This document shows, one piece after another, positions 20,770 through 32,002 of a stretch of DNA of 64,000 bases. The position numbers and the translations under genes were made by a program. Location of the stretch: the NCBI GenBank assembly GCA_036365145.1, contig JAEOAD010002856.1, positions 372,001 through 436,000 on the forward strand. Reading direction: 5' to 3'. Origin of the DNA: Orientallactaga sibirica (lineage: Eukaryota > Chordata > Mammalia > Rodentia > Dipodidae). The notes under the pieces are model-generated. The model was not told where the DNA came from, searched no databases, and saw only the letters and a list, made by a program, of their open reading frames with translations. Each line of letters starts with the position of its first letter. The stretch's first letter is position 1.

Positions 20770-21965
20770 TATTTTAATGTAGATTTTAACAATGAAAGGT
20801 AAAGAGAGACTCCTTGGTTCATACTGAATCTACGTGCTAGCCTATTTTTCTCCCCCATTCTCTGCTATATACATCTCTGTCTCTCTCAGGCACTCTCCTT
20901 TACTCTTTTTTTGTTTCTTTCCCTTTTTCACTGTTTTATCCCTTTATTGGTTCAGAGTTTTCTACTCCATTTTCTGGTCTAGCAGTCCACTCTCCCCCAT
21001 TCAGTTTCCATCTTTCTCTCCAAGTTTTTGGAATATCCTTCTTAGCTGCTCTTAGACCATTTCACCACCAGTGTTCAACTTACATATCTACAATACCCTC
21101 ATTATAAATCCTGCAGTGTCCCCCCCCTCTGTCATAGGCCCTTTCAACCTTCCTGGCCACTACTACTTACTTTTACTCCTACTTACATACAAATCTAAAT
21201 ATTTGAAGCTAAGACTCGTATATGAGAGAGAAAGTTTATTGTCTGTCTTTCTGATCCTGGGAAACATGACTTAATATACTCTTTCCTAGATACACCATTT
21301 CCCTACAAATTTTATAATTCATTTCTTTCCAAACTGAATAAAGCTCCTTTGTGTAAATGTACCACATCTTCATTATCCATTCATCAACTGAAGGCATCTA
21401 GCCTCGTTCCATTTTCTAGCTATTGTGAATAGAACAGAAATAAAAACAGATGAACAAGTATCTCTATAGCAATGATAGAGGCCTTGGGGCACATGCTGAG
21501 GAGTGGAATAGCTGGATCATATGGTTACTCTATTTCTACAATGGCTGTACCAGTTGACATTTCCTTGACAATGGAGAAGAGTTCATTTTTCCTCACACCT
21601 TCACCACCATTTATTGTCATTTGATTTCTTTACTTTTATTTATATTTATTTATTTAACAGAGAAAGAGGGAGGGAGAGGGGAGAGAGGAGGAGAATGCGT
21701 ACACCAGGGCCTCCAGCCACTGAACAAACTCCAGATGTGTGCACTTCCTAGTGCATCTGGCTAACATGGTTCCTGGGGAATTGAACCTGGGTCCTTTGGC
21801 TTTTCAGGGAAATGCTTTAACTGCTAAGCCATCCCTCCAGCCCTCATTTGAATTCTTGATGTTAGACTTTGTAACAGGAGTGAGATGAAATCACAAAGTA
21901 GTTTTGATTTTCAGGTTTTTAAATGTTCCTTGGCCATTTGTATTTATTCTGGTAGAAGGAAAGTT
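20770..21965 (-). mobile_element. L1 fragment (ORF2 C-terminus, 3' UTR), antisense
   Basis: Phrases such as tgtaaatgtaccacatcttc, gaatagctggatcatatggt and ggagtgagatgaaatc are the antisense end of L1 ORF2 and align with 39840-40320 of the longer L1. A SINE (21638-21843) is inserted in it. Confidence 0.85.
21638..21843 (-). mobile_element. B2-superfamily (Dip-like) SINE inside L1
   Basis: Tail ttatttatttaacagagaaa, body cgtacaccagggcctccagc, reversed head taagccatccctccagccc. Confidence 0.92.
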
Positions 21966-22101
21966 CCTTAGAAAGGAAGAGATATTTGCATTTCCACCCA
22001 CCCCAATGCCACCATGTAACCAAATTAAAACAAAAATCGATTTTACAAATTAAAATCTTCTAAAATGCAATTCTCTAATATCATATTAAAAACAAAAATC
22101 C

Positions 22102-22320
22102 TTGGCCGTCAAGATGGCTTAGTAGTTAAGGCAGTTGTGTGCAAAGGCAAAGGACCCAGGTACAATTCCTCAGGACCCATGAAAGCCAGCTGCACAATGC
22201 ATCACATGCATCTGAAGTTCGTTTGCAGTGGCTGGATGCACTGTCATGTTCATTCTCTCTCTCTATCTGCCTCTTTTCCCCCTCTCAAACAAACAAACAA
22301 ACAAACAAACAAACAAACAT
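22102..22320 (+). mobile_element. B2-superfamily (Dip-like) SINE
   Basis: Head caagatggcttagtagttaa, ending in (AAAC)n at 22286-22318. Confidence 0.88.
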
Positions 22321-22332
22321 TGAATTTTCATC

Positions 22333-22508
22333 TGGAGAGATGGATTAGTGGTGGTTGCCTGCAAAGCCTAAGGAATAAGTTTGATTCACCAGTACCCACT
22401 TAGGAGAGATGCACAAGGTGGTGCATGTGTCTGGAGTTTGCAATAGCTAGAGGCCCTGGCATACCATTTCTCTCTCTGTCAAATCAATGAATAAATAAAA
22501 TATTTTTT
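22333..22508 (+). mobile_element. B2-superfamily (Dip-like) SINE
   Basis: ctggagagatggattagtgg head, short body, A-rich tail aatgaataaataaaatattt. Confidence 0.85.
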
Positions 22509-22676
22509 AAAACTCCTGAGCCAGGGTTTATGGAAAATGTGCTTCTCAATGAAGCCCTGTGTAAAATGGGCAATTTCCCCATGCCAGAGTCTTTAGGATT
22601 CTGTTTCCCTATTTCTATGTTTTTCTACAGGTTTTACCCTTTTGCAGTGGTGTAAATAATTAACAGTATGGTGTGC

Positions 22677-22970
22677 TGTGGTGGTTTGAGTTAGATGTTA
22701 CCCATAAATGCATGTATTCTGAATGCTAGGTACCCAGCTGGGGACAATTTGGGAACTGGTAACTTGCTGGCAGAGGTTTGCTATTGGGGGCAGGCTTATG
22801 AGTGTTATATGCAGCTCCTCCTTGCCAGTGTTCAGGGCACTGTCATGCTGTAGTGTCCCTGCGCCATCATGGAGCCTCCCATCAAGTCTGTAAGCCAAAA
22901 TAAATTATTTCTTCCCAGGAGCTGTTTTGGTTGGTTACTTTGTTCTAGACATGAGAAGGTAACTGCAACA
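22677..22970 (+). mobile_element. Solo LTR, ORR1-like MaLR
   Basis: TGTGGTGGTTTGAG... to ...AACTGCAACA, 294 bp, with AATAAA at 22899-22904 and the MaLR phrase gcgccatcatggagcctccc. It is the same family, in the opposite orientation, as the LTRs at 29851-30188 and 32871-33206. Exact flanking duplications were not found. Confidence 0.8.
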
Positions 22971-23231
22971 AGCATCATGGATGAATAATAAATCTGCTTA
23001 TTAAGAAATAAGGGTAAACGACAAAGAATATGTTAATTTATTTTATTGCAATCATGGATTTTCAGACTGTATTTTTCCTAGCTAAGGGTGACATTTGGAG
23101 TCAATATTACTATGTCTTATAAGATTGTCCAACAGTAAATAATATTCTTACAGGAAAGAAAAAGGACAATATTTGAATTTAAAATATCTAAGAAATATTT
23201 GTGTGAAACCATTTTAAAAAAGAAACATTTG

Positions 23232-23466
23232 GGCTGGAGAGATGGCTTAGCGGTTAAGGCGCCTGCCTCCTAAGCCAAAGAACTCTGGTTCCAATATCCA
23301 GGTCCCACGTTTAGCCAGATGCAAAATGATGCAATGGCGCAATGCTGCACTTGACCACAAGGGGACGCACACATCTGGATTTCATTCGAAGCAGCTGAGA
23401 GGCTGCTGGCGGACCCATCTCTATCTGTCTCCCTCTCCCTATCTCTCTCTCTGTCTCTCTCTCTAA
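23232..23466 (+). mobile_element. B2-superfamily SINE, second subfamily, with TSD
   Basis: Head ggctggagagatggcttagc; second-subfamily body (gtcccacgtttagccagatg, gaccacaaggggacgcacac). Flanking aaaaaagaaacatttg occurs on both sides (about 23216-23231 and 23467-23482). Confidence 0.93.
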
Positions 23467-23520
23467 AAAAAAGAAACATTTGTTTGTATGTGTGTATGAT
23501 TGTGTATACAGATGCAATAT

Positions 23521-23612
23521 ATTTCACAAATTTTGCCTGTCATTCTTGTGCAGGAGCCATTCTAACCTTTCCTGCATCTTTCCAATTTTATTGTACATGC
23601 TGCTCCTCCTGC
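23521..23612 (-). pseudogene. U6 snRNA pseudogene
   Basis: Read on the minus strand, the segment follows U6 snRNA from near its 5' end through the conserved centre: gcaggagccattctaac and gtcattcttgtgcagg are the complements of the U6 region around the ACAGAGA box and the 3' half. Many mismatches, the degraded 5' end (gctgctcctcctgcc) and the lack of a T-run terminator make a functional gene unlikely. Processed U6 copies of this kind are common L1-mobilised pseudogenes. Confidence 0.85.
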
Positions 23613-23774
23613 CTTACCATCCAGCAAACCTATGAATCAGTAATTGGGTTCTTGTCTTACTCTTCATGTGGAGCAGTGAAGATTCCTCACAGGCCTGCTG
23701 GTGCTGGTACATTTTCTAATATATATGTATGTATGTATATATTTTTAAAAATAAATATATTTTTTAAAACTTTT

Positions 23775-23797
23775 TATTTTTATTATTTTTTTTGGAG

Positions 23798-23895
<98 letters not shown>

Positions 23896-24097
23896 GCTTG
23901 CCAGCAGTGTCTCAGCTGCTGAAAATGAAATCCAGATGTGTGCTCCCCCTTGTAGTCAAGTGCGGCATTGCTCCTTTGCATCACTTTGCATCTGGCTAAA
24001 TGTAGGACCTGGAGATTGGAACCGCTGGAGATTGGAACCAGTGTTCTTAGGCTTAGGAGGCAGGCGCCTTAACCCCTAAGCCATCTCTCCAGCCCCA
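23775..24097 (-). mobile_element. B2-superfamily SINE, second subfamily
   Basis: T-rich tail, (CA)n, a GA run of about 38 units (23815-23891), then gatgggcttgccagcagtgt and the reversed head ccctaagccatctctccagc. It forms a long inverted pair with 23232-23466. Confidence 0.92.
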
Positions 24098-24520
24098 TTT
24101 GCTAATATTTGAACACACGGATTCTAAAGGAAAATTTCCCCAAAATGTAATGTAATGAGTGAAGAGGGGCCCTGGGGTTGTGCTCACCATTCCATGCCTA
24201 ACCTCGAACACCGCAATAGTTTCTAAACTATAGACACATTAGGCTTATAAGAATCAACTGCATGATTTGGACCAAAGATGCTACTTTTACATTTAGGTAC
24301 AGATTAGTTAACTATGGAGATAAACACAACATATACCAAAAATTTTACAGGTGCCACTGAGGTTCTATTACCTCTAAACATATCTCAAGGTTGTGATTCC
24401 AATTGGAGTTGTTTTAGGGGATCGTTTCCCATTTCAAAGCTCAGGCTGATCACCCAAAACAGTAGTTGTGAAAATTCATAGACGTTAGAAAGGTAAGAAT
24501 GTCATAATTTTCCCCATTAC
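24098..24520. other. No recognised feature
   Basis: Unique-looking sequence next to the U2-like fragment. No gene signal. Confidence 0.5.
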
Positions 24521-24555
24521 ACTACACTTGATTTTAGCCAAAAGACCCGAAACGA
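24521..24555 (-). pseudogene. U2 snRNA 5'-end fragment
   Basis: The reverse complement reads atcgtttcgggtcttttggc followed by taaaatcaagtgtagt, matching the first ~37 nt of U2 snRNA (5' stem-loop I up to the branch-point-pairing region) with few differences. The match stops abruptly, so this is a truncated pseudogene. Confidence 0.85.
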
Positions 24556-24721
24556 TCCTTTTTCCCCCCAATTTGTGAAATATATTTCTATATAATTCCT
24601 AAACCGATACGAGATTAACTTCAAAGTTTGCATTGGCACTTATGTCCCTCACAGGAAGCTTTGCCTTAAAATAACAGCAGAGAAGCATTTGTTATTTTTT
24701 TAATGTTTATTTTTACATCAT

Positions 24722-24820
24722 TTATTCTAGTTTTTTTTTGAGCCAGGATCTCATATAGCCCAGGCTGTTACTGAACTGCTGATTTTCCTGTCTCAGCCTC
24801 CCAAATGCTGACATCATAGC
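24722..24820 (-). mobile_element. Diverged B1-like SINE
   Basis: T-run, gagccaggatctcatatagc, ctcagcctcccaaatgctga. An old reversed B1. Confidence 0.7.
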
Positions 24821-24924
24821 AGTGCAATAGCCCTTGTGGGCAAGGAGTTGTGGGTGTGTCTTCTTTTGTCTGTGGTTTCCTGCCATCTACTGTCAGTCAG
24901 TGCCTGAGGGGGTGGGTCTTGAAG

Positions 24925-25000
24925 CACCATCCAATAGGACACACTGTTCTTCCAGGAACACGGAGAGAGCAGGGGGCGGGCTTCCACAGTCCAGGCACCT
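24925..25000 (+). promoter_or_regulatory. CCAAT/GC-box promoter candidate
   Basis: CCAAT at 24931-24935 and gggggcggg at 24972-24980 occur about 170-210 bp before an ATG-splice donor. There is no TATA. The block 24.85-25.7 kb is locally GC- and CpG-rich in an AT-rich window. Promoter activity is an inference. Confidence 0.5.
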
Positions 25001-25145
25001 TGTGTTTGAGCGCGCTGCCAGTCCGCCTCCTTAGATCTCCTTAGATCATTTCCTTTTCTGGAGTCTGGGGACTTTGGGCTCCAGACTCTGGCCTGTGCCA
25101 CCGTGCTTTGGAGATAGGAGAAGGACGCTCAGGAAGCCAGAAATG
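24985..25145 (+). CDS. Candidate first exon of a KRAB zinc-finger-type gene (single start codon)
   Basis: The stretch ends gctcaggaagccagaa-ATG|GTGAGT, with the ATG at 25143-25145 abutting a consensus splice donor. Many KRAB zinc-finger genes have exactly this first exon: 5' UTR, ATG, donor, then a KRAB exon downstream. Here a CCAAT box and a GC box lie upstream, the region is CpG-rich, and the neighbourhood is an ERV/L1-rich, locally duplicated block, the usual setting of KRAB-ZNF clusters. No KRAB or C2H2 exon is seen in the rest of the window, so the gene may continue outside it, be dead, or the resemblance may be chance. The exon 5' end is approximate. Confidence 0.42.
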
Positions 25146-25346
25146 GTGAGTGTGACGTTCTGATCCAGGGCGAGGAATCTGTAAACAGCAGATCAGCATG
25201 GCGGCTTTGTTTCCTCATCTTCTGCTTCAGAGTCCCCAGGCCCAAGTTCTCCATTAGTGCTGTCCTGGACTCTTCCACCGGCTGTGGCGCTGTGGTGCAG
25301 CAGAGTGGCACCTTCTCCCATCAGTGCAGAGACCCCAGCCCCGGCT

Positions 25347-25708
25347 GCAGCGCTCTGGGCATGGAGTGTGCGGGGCCTTTGAACCGAGGGAGGGAAGCTT
25401 TCACCCCATAACTGCACCACGTGAGTGCTCAGGCCTGTGGCCCGCTGGCTGCCGTGCAGCTGCTGCTGGAGCCCTGGGGGCTGGCGGCGCCTCAGTGCGG
25501 GGATGCGGTGCTCTCAGGACCCTGGAATCTTCTCTCGCCCTGCATGGGAACAATCCGTCTGGATGTAGCTCTTTGGGCGCCTCTTTCTCCCTGGAGTGTG
25601 TGCGGCCCTTGAGCCAGGGGAGGGAAGTATTCACCCCCATGTCTACACCATGTGTGTGCCCAGGCCTGCAGCCCCCGGGCTTGCAGCCACTGCTGGTGCC
25701 CTGGGGGT
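25347..25708 (+). repeat. Two diverged GC-rich tandem repeats
   Basis: A unit at about 25347-25478 (gagtgtgcggggcctttgaa, then gggagggaagctttcacccc, then gagccctgggggctggc) recurs at about 25569-25708 (gagtgtgtgcggcccttgag, gggagggaagtattcaccc, ggtgccctgggggtgag). They probably belong to the first intron of the candidate gene. The long open frames here are by-products of GC-richness. Confidence 0.75.
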
Positions 25709-26039
25709 GAGAGCATTCCACAGAGTTTGTAGGTGGTGGGCTCCAAAGAAAGCCTCATGAGGAAGCTTGCGGATGGGGCTGCCTGGCACCAGGGCTGTGG
25801 TTTTGTTGGGTGGGGTGAGTGGGTCCGGGTACCACATCCATAGATCTTGGGGGACATTGAAGCATGGAGCATCCAGAAAGTGTGGTTGTGCCGGATGCCC
25901 TACTCCTGGACTTTTGTCAGCTAGGTGGATGATGGCTTGGGTAGTTTGGACCTCTAAGAGAGGGTCACCATTATAAACCCTGATTTTTTTTAAACCTGTG
26001 TCGCCCTGTCCCCAGGGATTCAGCAACAAAGTGTCATGT

Positions 26040-27240
26040 CACCTCCAGAGTTCTCCCTGAGCCTCTGGTTCTGAATCTCCAGTTGTCTATCACTTAAACT
26101 CTGATTTCTCTTTCTCTGGATCTCTGTGGTTCTCTCTCTGACCGTGGAACTCCACGCATGTGAGCATCCTCCTCCTTGGTCTCTGTAATCACTGGCTCAT
26201 ATTTCCCTAGTGTTTCTCACCCCGCCTTCCCCAGGATGCACTTCCTTGAGGCACTAGGGTCACTTGCACATGGATTGGAATCCAGATACCATGTACTTTC
26301 TTATTGGGTGAGATGATTTAGGCAGCTCCCCTTTCAGCCAAGTCCCTGTGTGTGTGTGTGTGTGTGGGAGGGCCTGGATGGTGGAGGACAGGTCCAGCTG
26401 GCTTGGGACATGATTCAGAATCACAGGAGCAGGGGAGGCAGGGCAGAAGCAGGCTGCTTCCATCTTCTCCCTGAAGTACAGGCCTAAACCTTGGGGCTTT
26501 CCTGGTTTTCCTTGTGGACAAGGTTACTGCTGGGGTTGAATCCTTTTCACTGAGTGACAGAGGTCAGAAGGGAAGGCTTTGGATACTCAGGGGCAGAGGA
26601 ATGAGGCATGGACCCTAGTCCTGCCCAGGGGCAATCTGACCTCCTGTGCTACTTAGGCTGTCTTTGTGTCTATTTTTCCCTCCATCCTTTCCGTGTTTTC
26701 CTTTTTCCTGTTCCAGACAGTGTCTTATTCTACAGTCAAAATGGAGCTGGAACTCACTATGTAGGCCCGGCTTGCCTGAAGCTTGCAGCAATACTCTGAC
26801 TTCTGCCTTCCAAATACTGAGATGTATAAACATGAGCCACCAACTTGCAGCTCCCTGTCCCTTTCTGTTCCTCATATTTGTCTCTGTCTCTCTGTCCTCT
26901 GGTGTATCTATAAGACAGTGAACACTGTGGAGCCCTGGTTTGGGAAGGGGTTTTTTCTGGTTGAGATCCATCCCAGGTGGATGGTTAACACTGGATGCAG
27001 ACTACCAGGAGCAGCCACGCCCAAAATTCTCACCCTTCCTGACCCCTTCTCTCTCTGGATGTTTCCCCATCAGTTCCCTGTAATGGTCAAACAGGGGAGG
27101 GGGACAAGACCTGGGTTCAGTCTCAATTCCAAAAAGTATCTGTGTGTAGATTTGTTATCCCAGCCACTCAGGAGCCTAAGGCAGGAGGTAGAAGCACAAG
27201 GTTCAGACCTATTTGCTCTATGGAGGTTTTTCAAGGCTGA
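26040..27240. repeat. Segmental duplication copy A (partial)
   Basis: Collinear, diverged matches to copies B and C: tctctgtggttctctctctgac, then the 'Mcacttccttgaggcactagg' block, and the aggagcag...ccctgtaatggtcaaacagg block at about 26990-27100. A B1 relic (26708-26845) is inserted. No coding sequence recognised. Confidence 0.6.
26708..26845 (-). mobile_element. Diverged B1-like SINE
   Basis: ccagacagtgtcttattcta, ctggaactcactatgtaggc, ttctgccttccaaatactga in reversed B1 order. Confidence 0.7.
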
Positions 27241-27419
27241 AGTGGCTACCTAGTGAACCTGTTTCTCAAATAAACAAAAACAAGTGTTTAAATTTCAGTG
27301 ATGGAGCATGTGCCCACCATGACTTGCGCCTTAAGTTCATTCCCCAGCACCTCTCAGTGGCACCTCAGAGAAGCCAATTCTTGCTGATTGTGCAGTTTTT
27401 TTGTTTTATTTTTTCCCCT

Positions 27420-29850
27420 TCTAGAATGGAGTAGTTGCTCCCTGCTGGACAGTGTGGTGTGGCTGCAGCAAAGCAAGAGTAAAAAAATTGTTCTGTGGAG
27501 ACTAGACCTGCTTCTCAGTCTCCCAGCCCTCCCCCTGGGACCATAAAACCTAGGAGAACAGTGGGATATGGAGCTTAGTTTATTGTACAGTAAAGGAAGC
27601 TGATGCCAGGGTTTGGGAATTTAGTGGGATTCTCCCTCATTACATGCTACCATGGGACATAAACGCCAGTGCCCGTGTCTTCATTAAGTACACAGAGTTT
27701 TTTTTTTTTAATATTTTATTTTTTTATTTATTTGAGAGAGAGATACAGAAATAGGCAGGTAGAGAGAGAGAAAGAGAGAGAGAGGGAGAGAATGGGCACA
27801 CCATGGCCTATATCCACTGCAAATGAACTCCAGATGCGTACACCCCCTTGTGCATCTGGCTTACATGGGTCCTGGGGAATTGAGCCTCGAACCGGGGTCC
27901 TTAGGCTTCACAGGCAAGTGCTTAACCACTAAGCCATTTCTCCAGCCCATACACAGAGTTTTAAAAACTATGAGCAAAGCATGAGTTCCTGTTGTTCCCC
28001 AATCTCTGAGGATGGATGAAGGACTAGAGGGTCTGTGGAAGTAGGATCTGTGTGAGGAAGACAGGCCTTGTAGGTGTGAAGGAAGAAGTCATGGTCTGGG
28101 GCAGGCAGTGTGGGTCTGAGGGAGGAGACTTCAGGAAAGGGTTCTGAGGGGAGATGAGATTTGGGGGGGGATTTTAGACTGGAGGCCAGTTCCTAGGAAT
28201 GGGGGAGTTTAAAGAAGATCTGAAGGGTGAAGTCATGGCAAAAGAAAAGAATAAGGAGAAGAAAAATGGTGAAAGTAAGAGGACATGGGAAGGGAAAGGA
28301 GCCCCTCACTCTGGGGTCTGTGTAAAGTCTGTTGTGAGATGCGAGTGAAAATTAGAGCATAGTTAGCAACATCTTCTGTGGTTACCTATGTACTTAGAAT
28401 GTGCCTTCTATATACTTAAAATAATAATGTTACATGAATATTGGTTTATGATTAAAGCCAGAGAAGACATGACCTTGAGATCTGACCTTATTAATTTTCC
28501 AGATGGAAATTTAAAATTTTGTAGAATTTCTTGAGAAACTTTGTTGCAGTGGGATCAAGAGAGGGCACTGTGCCCTAGGATGTAGACATGGTGAGGGCGT
28601 GCCTGGCTTTCTAAGGCAAGGGAGAGAAACAGTAACACAGATAACATGTAACACTGTTCACTAGCTTCCCATGCTCTGTGTCTCTTGCCTCCTGGGTTCT
28701 TTCCCCTAGGACTCCCAGACTCCTCACCTCCTGGAAGCCCTGTACCTGCTTTCTAGGCTATTGCAAATTGTGCCTGTGGAATTGAACACCTGCATGAGCT
28801 CATATCTATTCCTGAGTCGTCAGCTTCATTCTGTCTCCCAGCTGCTCAGAGCTCCATCCTTTGTGACCTGAACGGTGTCTCTGGGCTCTGCTGATCTTAG
28901 GTTACACCCACCTGCTACTGAGCATTAGGAAGCTACTCAGCCTGCTGTTGTGATTTTGTCATGGGCACACAGGCATGTTTTAGCCATCAGGCAGATGTGT
29001 AGGAAGGCTTTAGTGTGGCAGCCTGGCATTGGAATCTGTGGTATTATGGATCTGGATGCAAAGGAGCTCGGGCCTCACGTCCATGGTTGGGGCAAGATGT
29101 AGTGTCTGGTTGTGGTGTAGGAGATGGAGACTGTAGCAGTGCAGCAGTGGTATGGGTGGTTTGGAAAGTTGGTGTCACCAGGTGTCCTGTCAGCAGCTGA
29201 ACAGAAGTAACTTTCCTCATCCTGTCTGATCATGGCCATCCACTGCCCAGGGCAGTCATTCTTCCTTCTGTGTTTTCTAATCCTGTTGTGGCCCCTCAGG
29301 GCATCATAGCCAGGGCTCAAGGTTGCAGCTCACATGTGAAACTTTGTGTGTCCATTAGGAATTGTGCCTTAGGCTGTTACCTTCCATCTCTCTTTCTCTG
29401 AATCTCTGTGACTCAATCATTGACCTAATTCAGCCATGTGAATGTGACCCCACATTGTTCTGTCACTGGCCCATCTCTCTCTAGTCTCTCTGTGTCTCTC
29501 ACTACCTATTCTTTATGAAGCCTTTCCTTCAGTTCCTGAGGTCACTAGATCATGGGTTGAAATCAGGATTCCCCCTTCCTGGCTGGGTGACCTTGGTTAG
29601 GCATTTTCCATCTCTGAGCCATTTATGCATGTGTCTGTGTGTTATAGTGGTCTGAGCAGGGTCTCTGTCTAGCTTGGATGATTACTTCAGAATGCAGGAT
29701 AACAGGAGCAGCTGTCTGCAGAAACTTCACCCCTTCCCATTTCCTTCCCAAGGTATCTGTTTGCCTTCTTCAGTGCCTTTTTAAGGTAAAATAGGGGAGG
29801 GGTTATACTTTGTTTCATTTCTCCTCTCACTCAAGTCTAGGTAGTACACC
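27420..29850. repeat. Segmental duplication copy B
   Basis: Matches 47090-49340 in order: the ctgctggacagtgtggtgtgg block (B 27440, C 47107), catgggacataaacgcca (B 27650, C 47310), ggatgtagacatggtgag (B 28579, C 48108), gtcagcagctgaacag (B 29188, C 48693), and tttatgcatgtgtctgtgt (B 29620, C 49121). A SINE at 27712-27948 is present only in B. Diverged copies; no gene recognised. Confidence 0.75.
27712..27948 (-). mobile_element. B2-superfamily (Dip-like) SINE
   Basis: Tail tattttatttttttatttat, body gggcacaccatggcctatat, reversed head taagccatttctccagccc. It is absent from the duplicate at 47.1-49.4 kb. Confidence 0.93.
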
Positions 29851-30188
29851 TGTTGCAGTCAGGTTTGCATTGCTGGCAGAAATCAACTGATCAAGACCAG
29901 CTTGTGGAGGAAAAGGTTTAATTTGGCTTACAGACTGAAGGGGAAGCTCCATAATGGCAGGGGAGACAGAAGGGAGGAGCAGAGGGTGGACATCACCTCC
30001 TGGCCAATATCAGGTGAACAACAGGAAAGTGTGACAAACACTAGCAAGGGGAAATTGGCTATAATACCTACAAGCCAGCCCCCAATACACTGCCTCCAGG
30101 AGCCATTAATTCCCACATCTCCATCAGCTGGGAGCCTAGCATTCAGAACACCTATGTTTATGGGGGACACCTGAATCCAACCATTACA
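29851..30188 (-). repeat. MaLR 3' LTR (minus orientation)
   Basis: tgttgcagtcaggtttgcat through ctgaatccaaccattaca on the plus strand. The poly(A) hexamer is mutated (ggtttaatttgg). Confidence 0.82.
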
Positions 30189-31376
30189 TTCCATCCCTGG
30201 TCCCCATAAACTGATAAACATACATGAGGTAAAATGCAATGCATTCAGTCCATCTTTAAAAGTCCCCGTAGTTTTTAATCAGTCCTAATGATGTTCAGTG
30301 ATTCCCAGAGTCTGAGATCTTTTTACTGAGCCATAATACCAAAAAATCTCCACCACCAAACCCATAATGGCACAGAATAAACACTCATACTAGAAAAGAT
30401 GGCACTGGTCATAACAAAGAAATATTCAACTAATACAAGATTTAACAAAACAAACATCAAATTCTGCAGTTTCAAGTCCAACAACTGTAGCCAGTGATGA
30501 GCCTCATTTGATAATTGTAACCAGCAACAAGTCTCTGGAGTTCCAATTCCACCCTTCCAGCTAGGCTACTCACAGTCCTCAGAACCTTCATCCAGGCCAG
30601 CACCTCTCCTTAGCAGCCATCTAGTGGTCCAGCACCTCCACTTGGTCTCCACCGCAAACCATGGTCCATCCTCATAGCTCCATTGGGTCTCCATGCAGGC
30701 GTCCAGCAAACCTGCTACACACTGCCCATGGCCACTTCCAAAACACAAGACTGGGTTGCAAATTCAATGACCCATTCATTCTTACATTTCTTATACCCCA
30801 TAATACCAGATCAGGTGCCAATTTGTTAACCTGGAAGGGGGGAATGAAGCAAAATTTGAAGTACAGAATGCCCCTTCAGCAGTCAGGCCCCTTCAAAAAG
30901 AGTCCACAATCTCTCTTCCTTTGGTCAACAAGGATGTACATGAGTCTAGCTTCATCCTCATCCAGCCTGGCATAAAACTTGGTTTGGAGGGCTTTTCTGC
31001 TTGTCTCTGCTTTATAGTTAGGGGTAACTTCTCTCTTTGATTACAAACATAATTTTCCTCTGGTCTCTGAATCTACCACATGTGTATTTTTCTTATACTC
31101 CATATTTAGCACATGGGTTCTCTCACCAATTCTAGGCTTGCTACCTGTGTAATTTCTTTAAACTCAGGGTAATCGTGAGTGTAACTTTTCACAATTCATT
31201 TCTCCTCTGCATCTCTTGCTCTCTGTTCTCTTATTTTTTCCCTTGATCCTCACCATTTGCCCTCTTAACTCTTCTAAATACAAATGGCAGATCCCATGCA
31301 AGTTCTAGTCAAGAAGTCTCCCTCCACAAGTTCCTAGATTGTACTTTCCATGTGCTTTTCTCTAATCTGTCCTTTT

Positions 31377-31537
31377 TTGTTTTTTGTTATTTTTAATAGA
31401 GATAGGGTCTCGCTGTAGTCCAGGTTGACCTATAATTCACTATGTAGTCTCAGGGTGGCCTTGAACTCATGGTGATCCTCCTACCTCTGTCTTCCAACTG
31501 CTGGGATTAAAGGTGTGAACCACCACGCTCAGCTTCT
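31377..31537 (-). mobile_element. B1 SINE
   Basis: tagagatagggtctcgctgt, ccaggttgacctataattca, gctgggattaaaggtgtgaa. Inserted in the MaLR interior. Confidence 0.92.
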
Positions 31538-32002
31538 CATCTGTCTTTAAAGCCTCAGTTTCTGTCTAATCCATTTGTTTGAAGCTTTATTCTAGTTTCT
31601 ATTGGGGCCCAAGTCTGAAAGAAATGACAAATAACACAGAACAGACAAGACAGACATGTTGGCTGCACCGTGCTCACTTTGTTGCAGCTTTTTATATCTT
31701 AGGTGAAAGCAGCCTACATGAAAAACTCTAATATGTAATGTCTGATTTACTTTTGCACACAAAGAGAATCTGTTTCATTTCCCAGGCCTTCCTATAGCCA
31801 ATTAGCCTTGACTGATATCATTTGGAACACAGCATTCACAGCCTTTATCCTTCTCCCTGTTTGCAGGCAAGAAAGGCTCACCTGTTTGCGGAATGTGCTC
31901 AAGGCTCACAATGTTCCAAAAACATCTTGAGGTCATTTGCGTGCAAATTGTCCTCAAGTAACTTCCTCCTGCTTCTGGGATCCTACAGTTTCTATTTAAA
32001 TT

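Noticed and set aside
22286..22318. CRISPR-like short repeats (AAAC)n
   Set aside because: Tetranucleotide microsatellite at a SINE tail in a mammalian genome; no spacers.
23745..24079. Open frames rich in RE or SL dipeptides
   Set aside because: Translation of the (GA)n tail of a SINE.
25324..26029. Several overlapping open frames of 60-130 codons in the GC-rich block
   Set aside because: GC-rich DNA has few stops; frames overlap on both strands, lack domains and cross the tandem repeat.
28571..28600. Second ATG|GTGAG first-exon candidate in duplicated copies B and C (28588, 48120)
   Set aside because: The surrounding sequence lacks CCAAT/GC boxes and CpG enrichment, and the match is a short phrase shared because of the segmental duplication.
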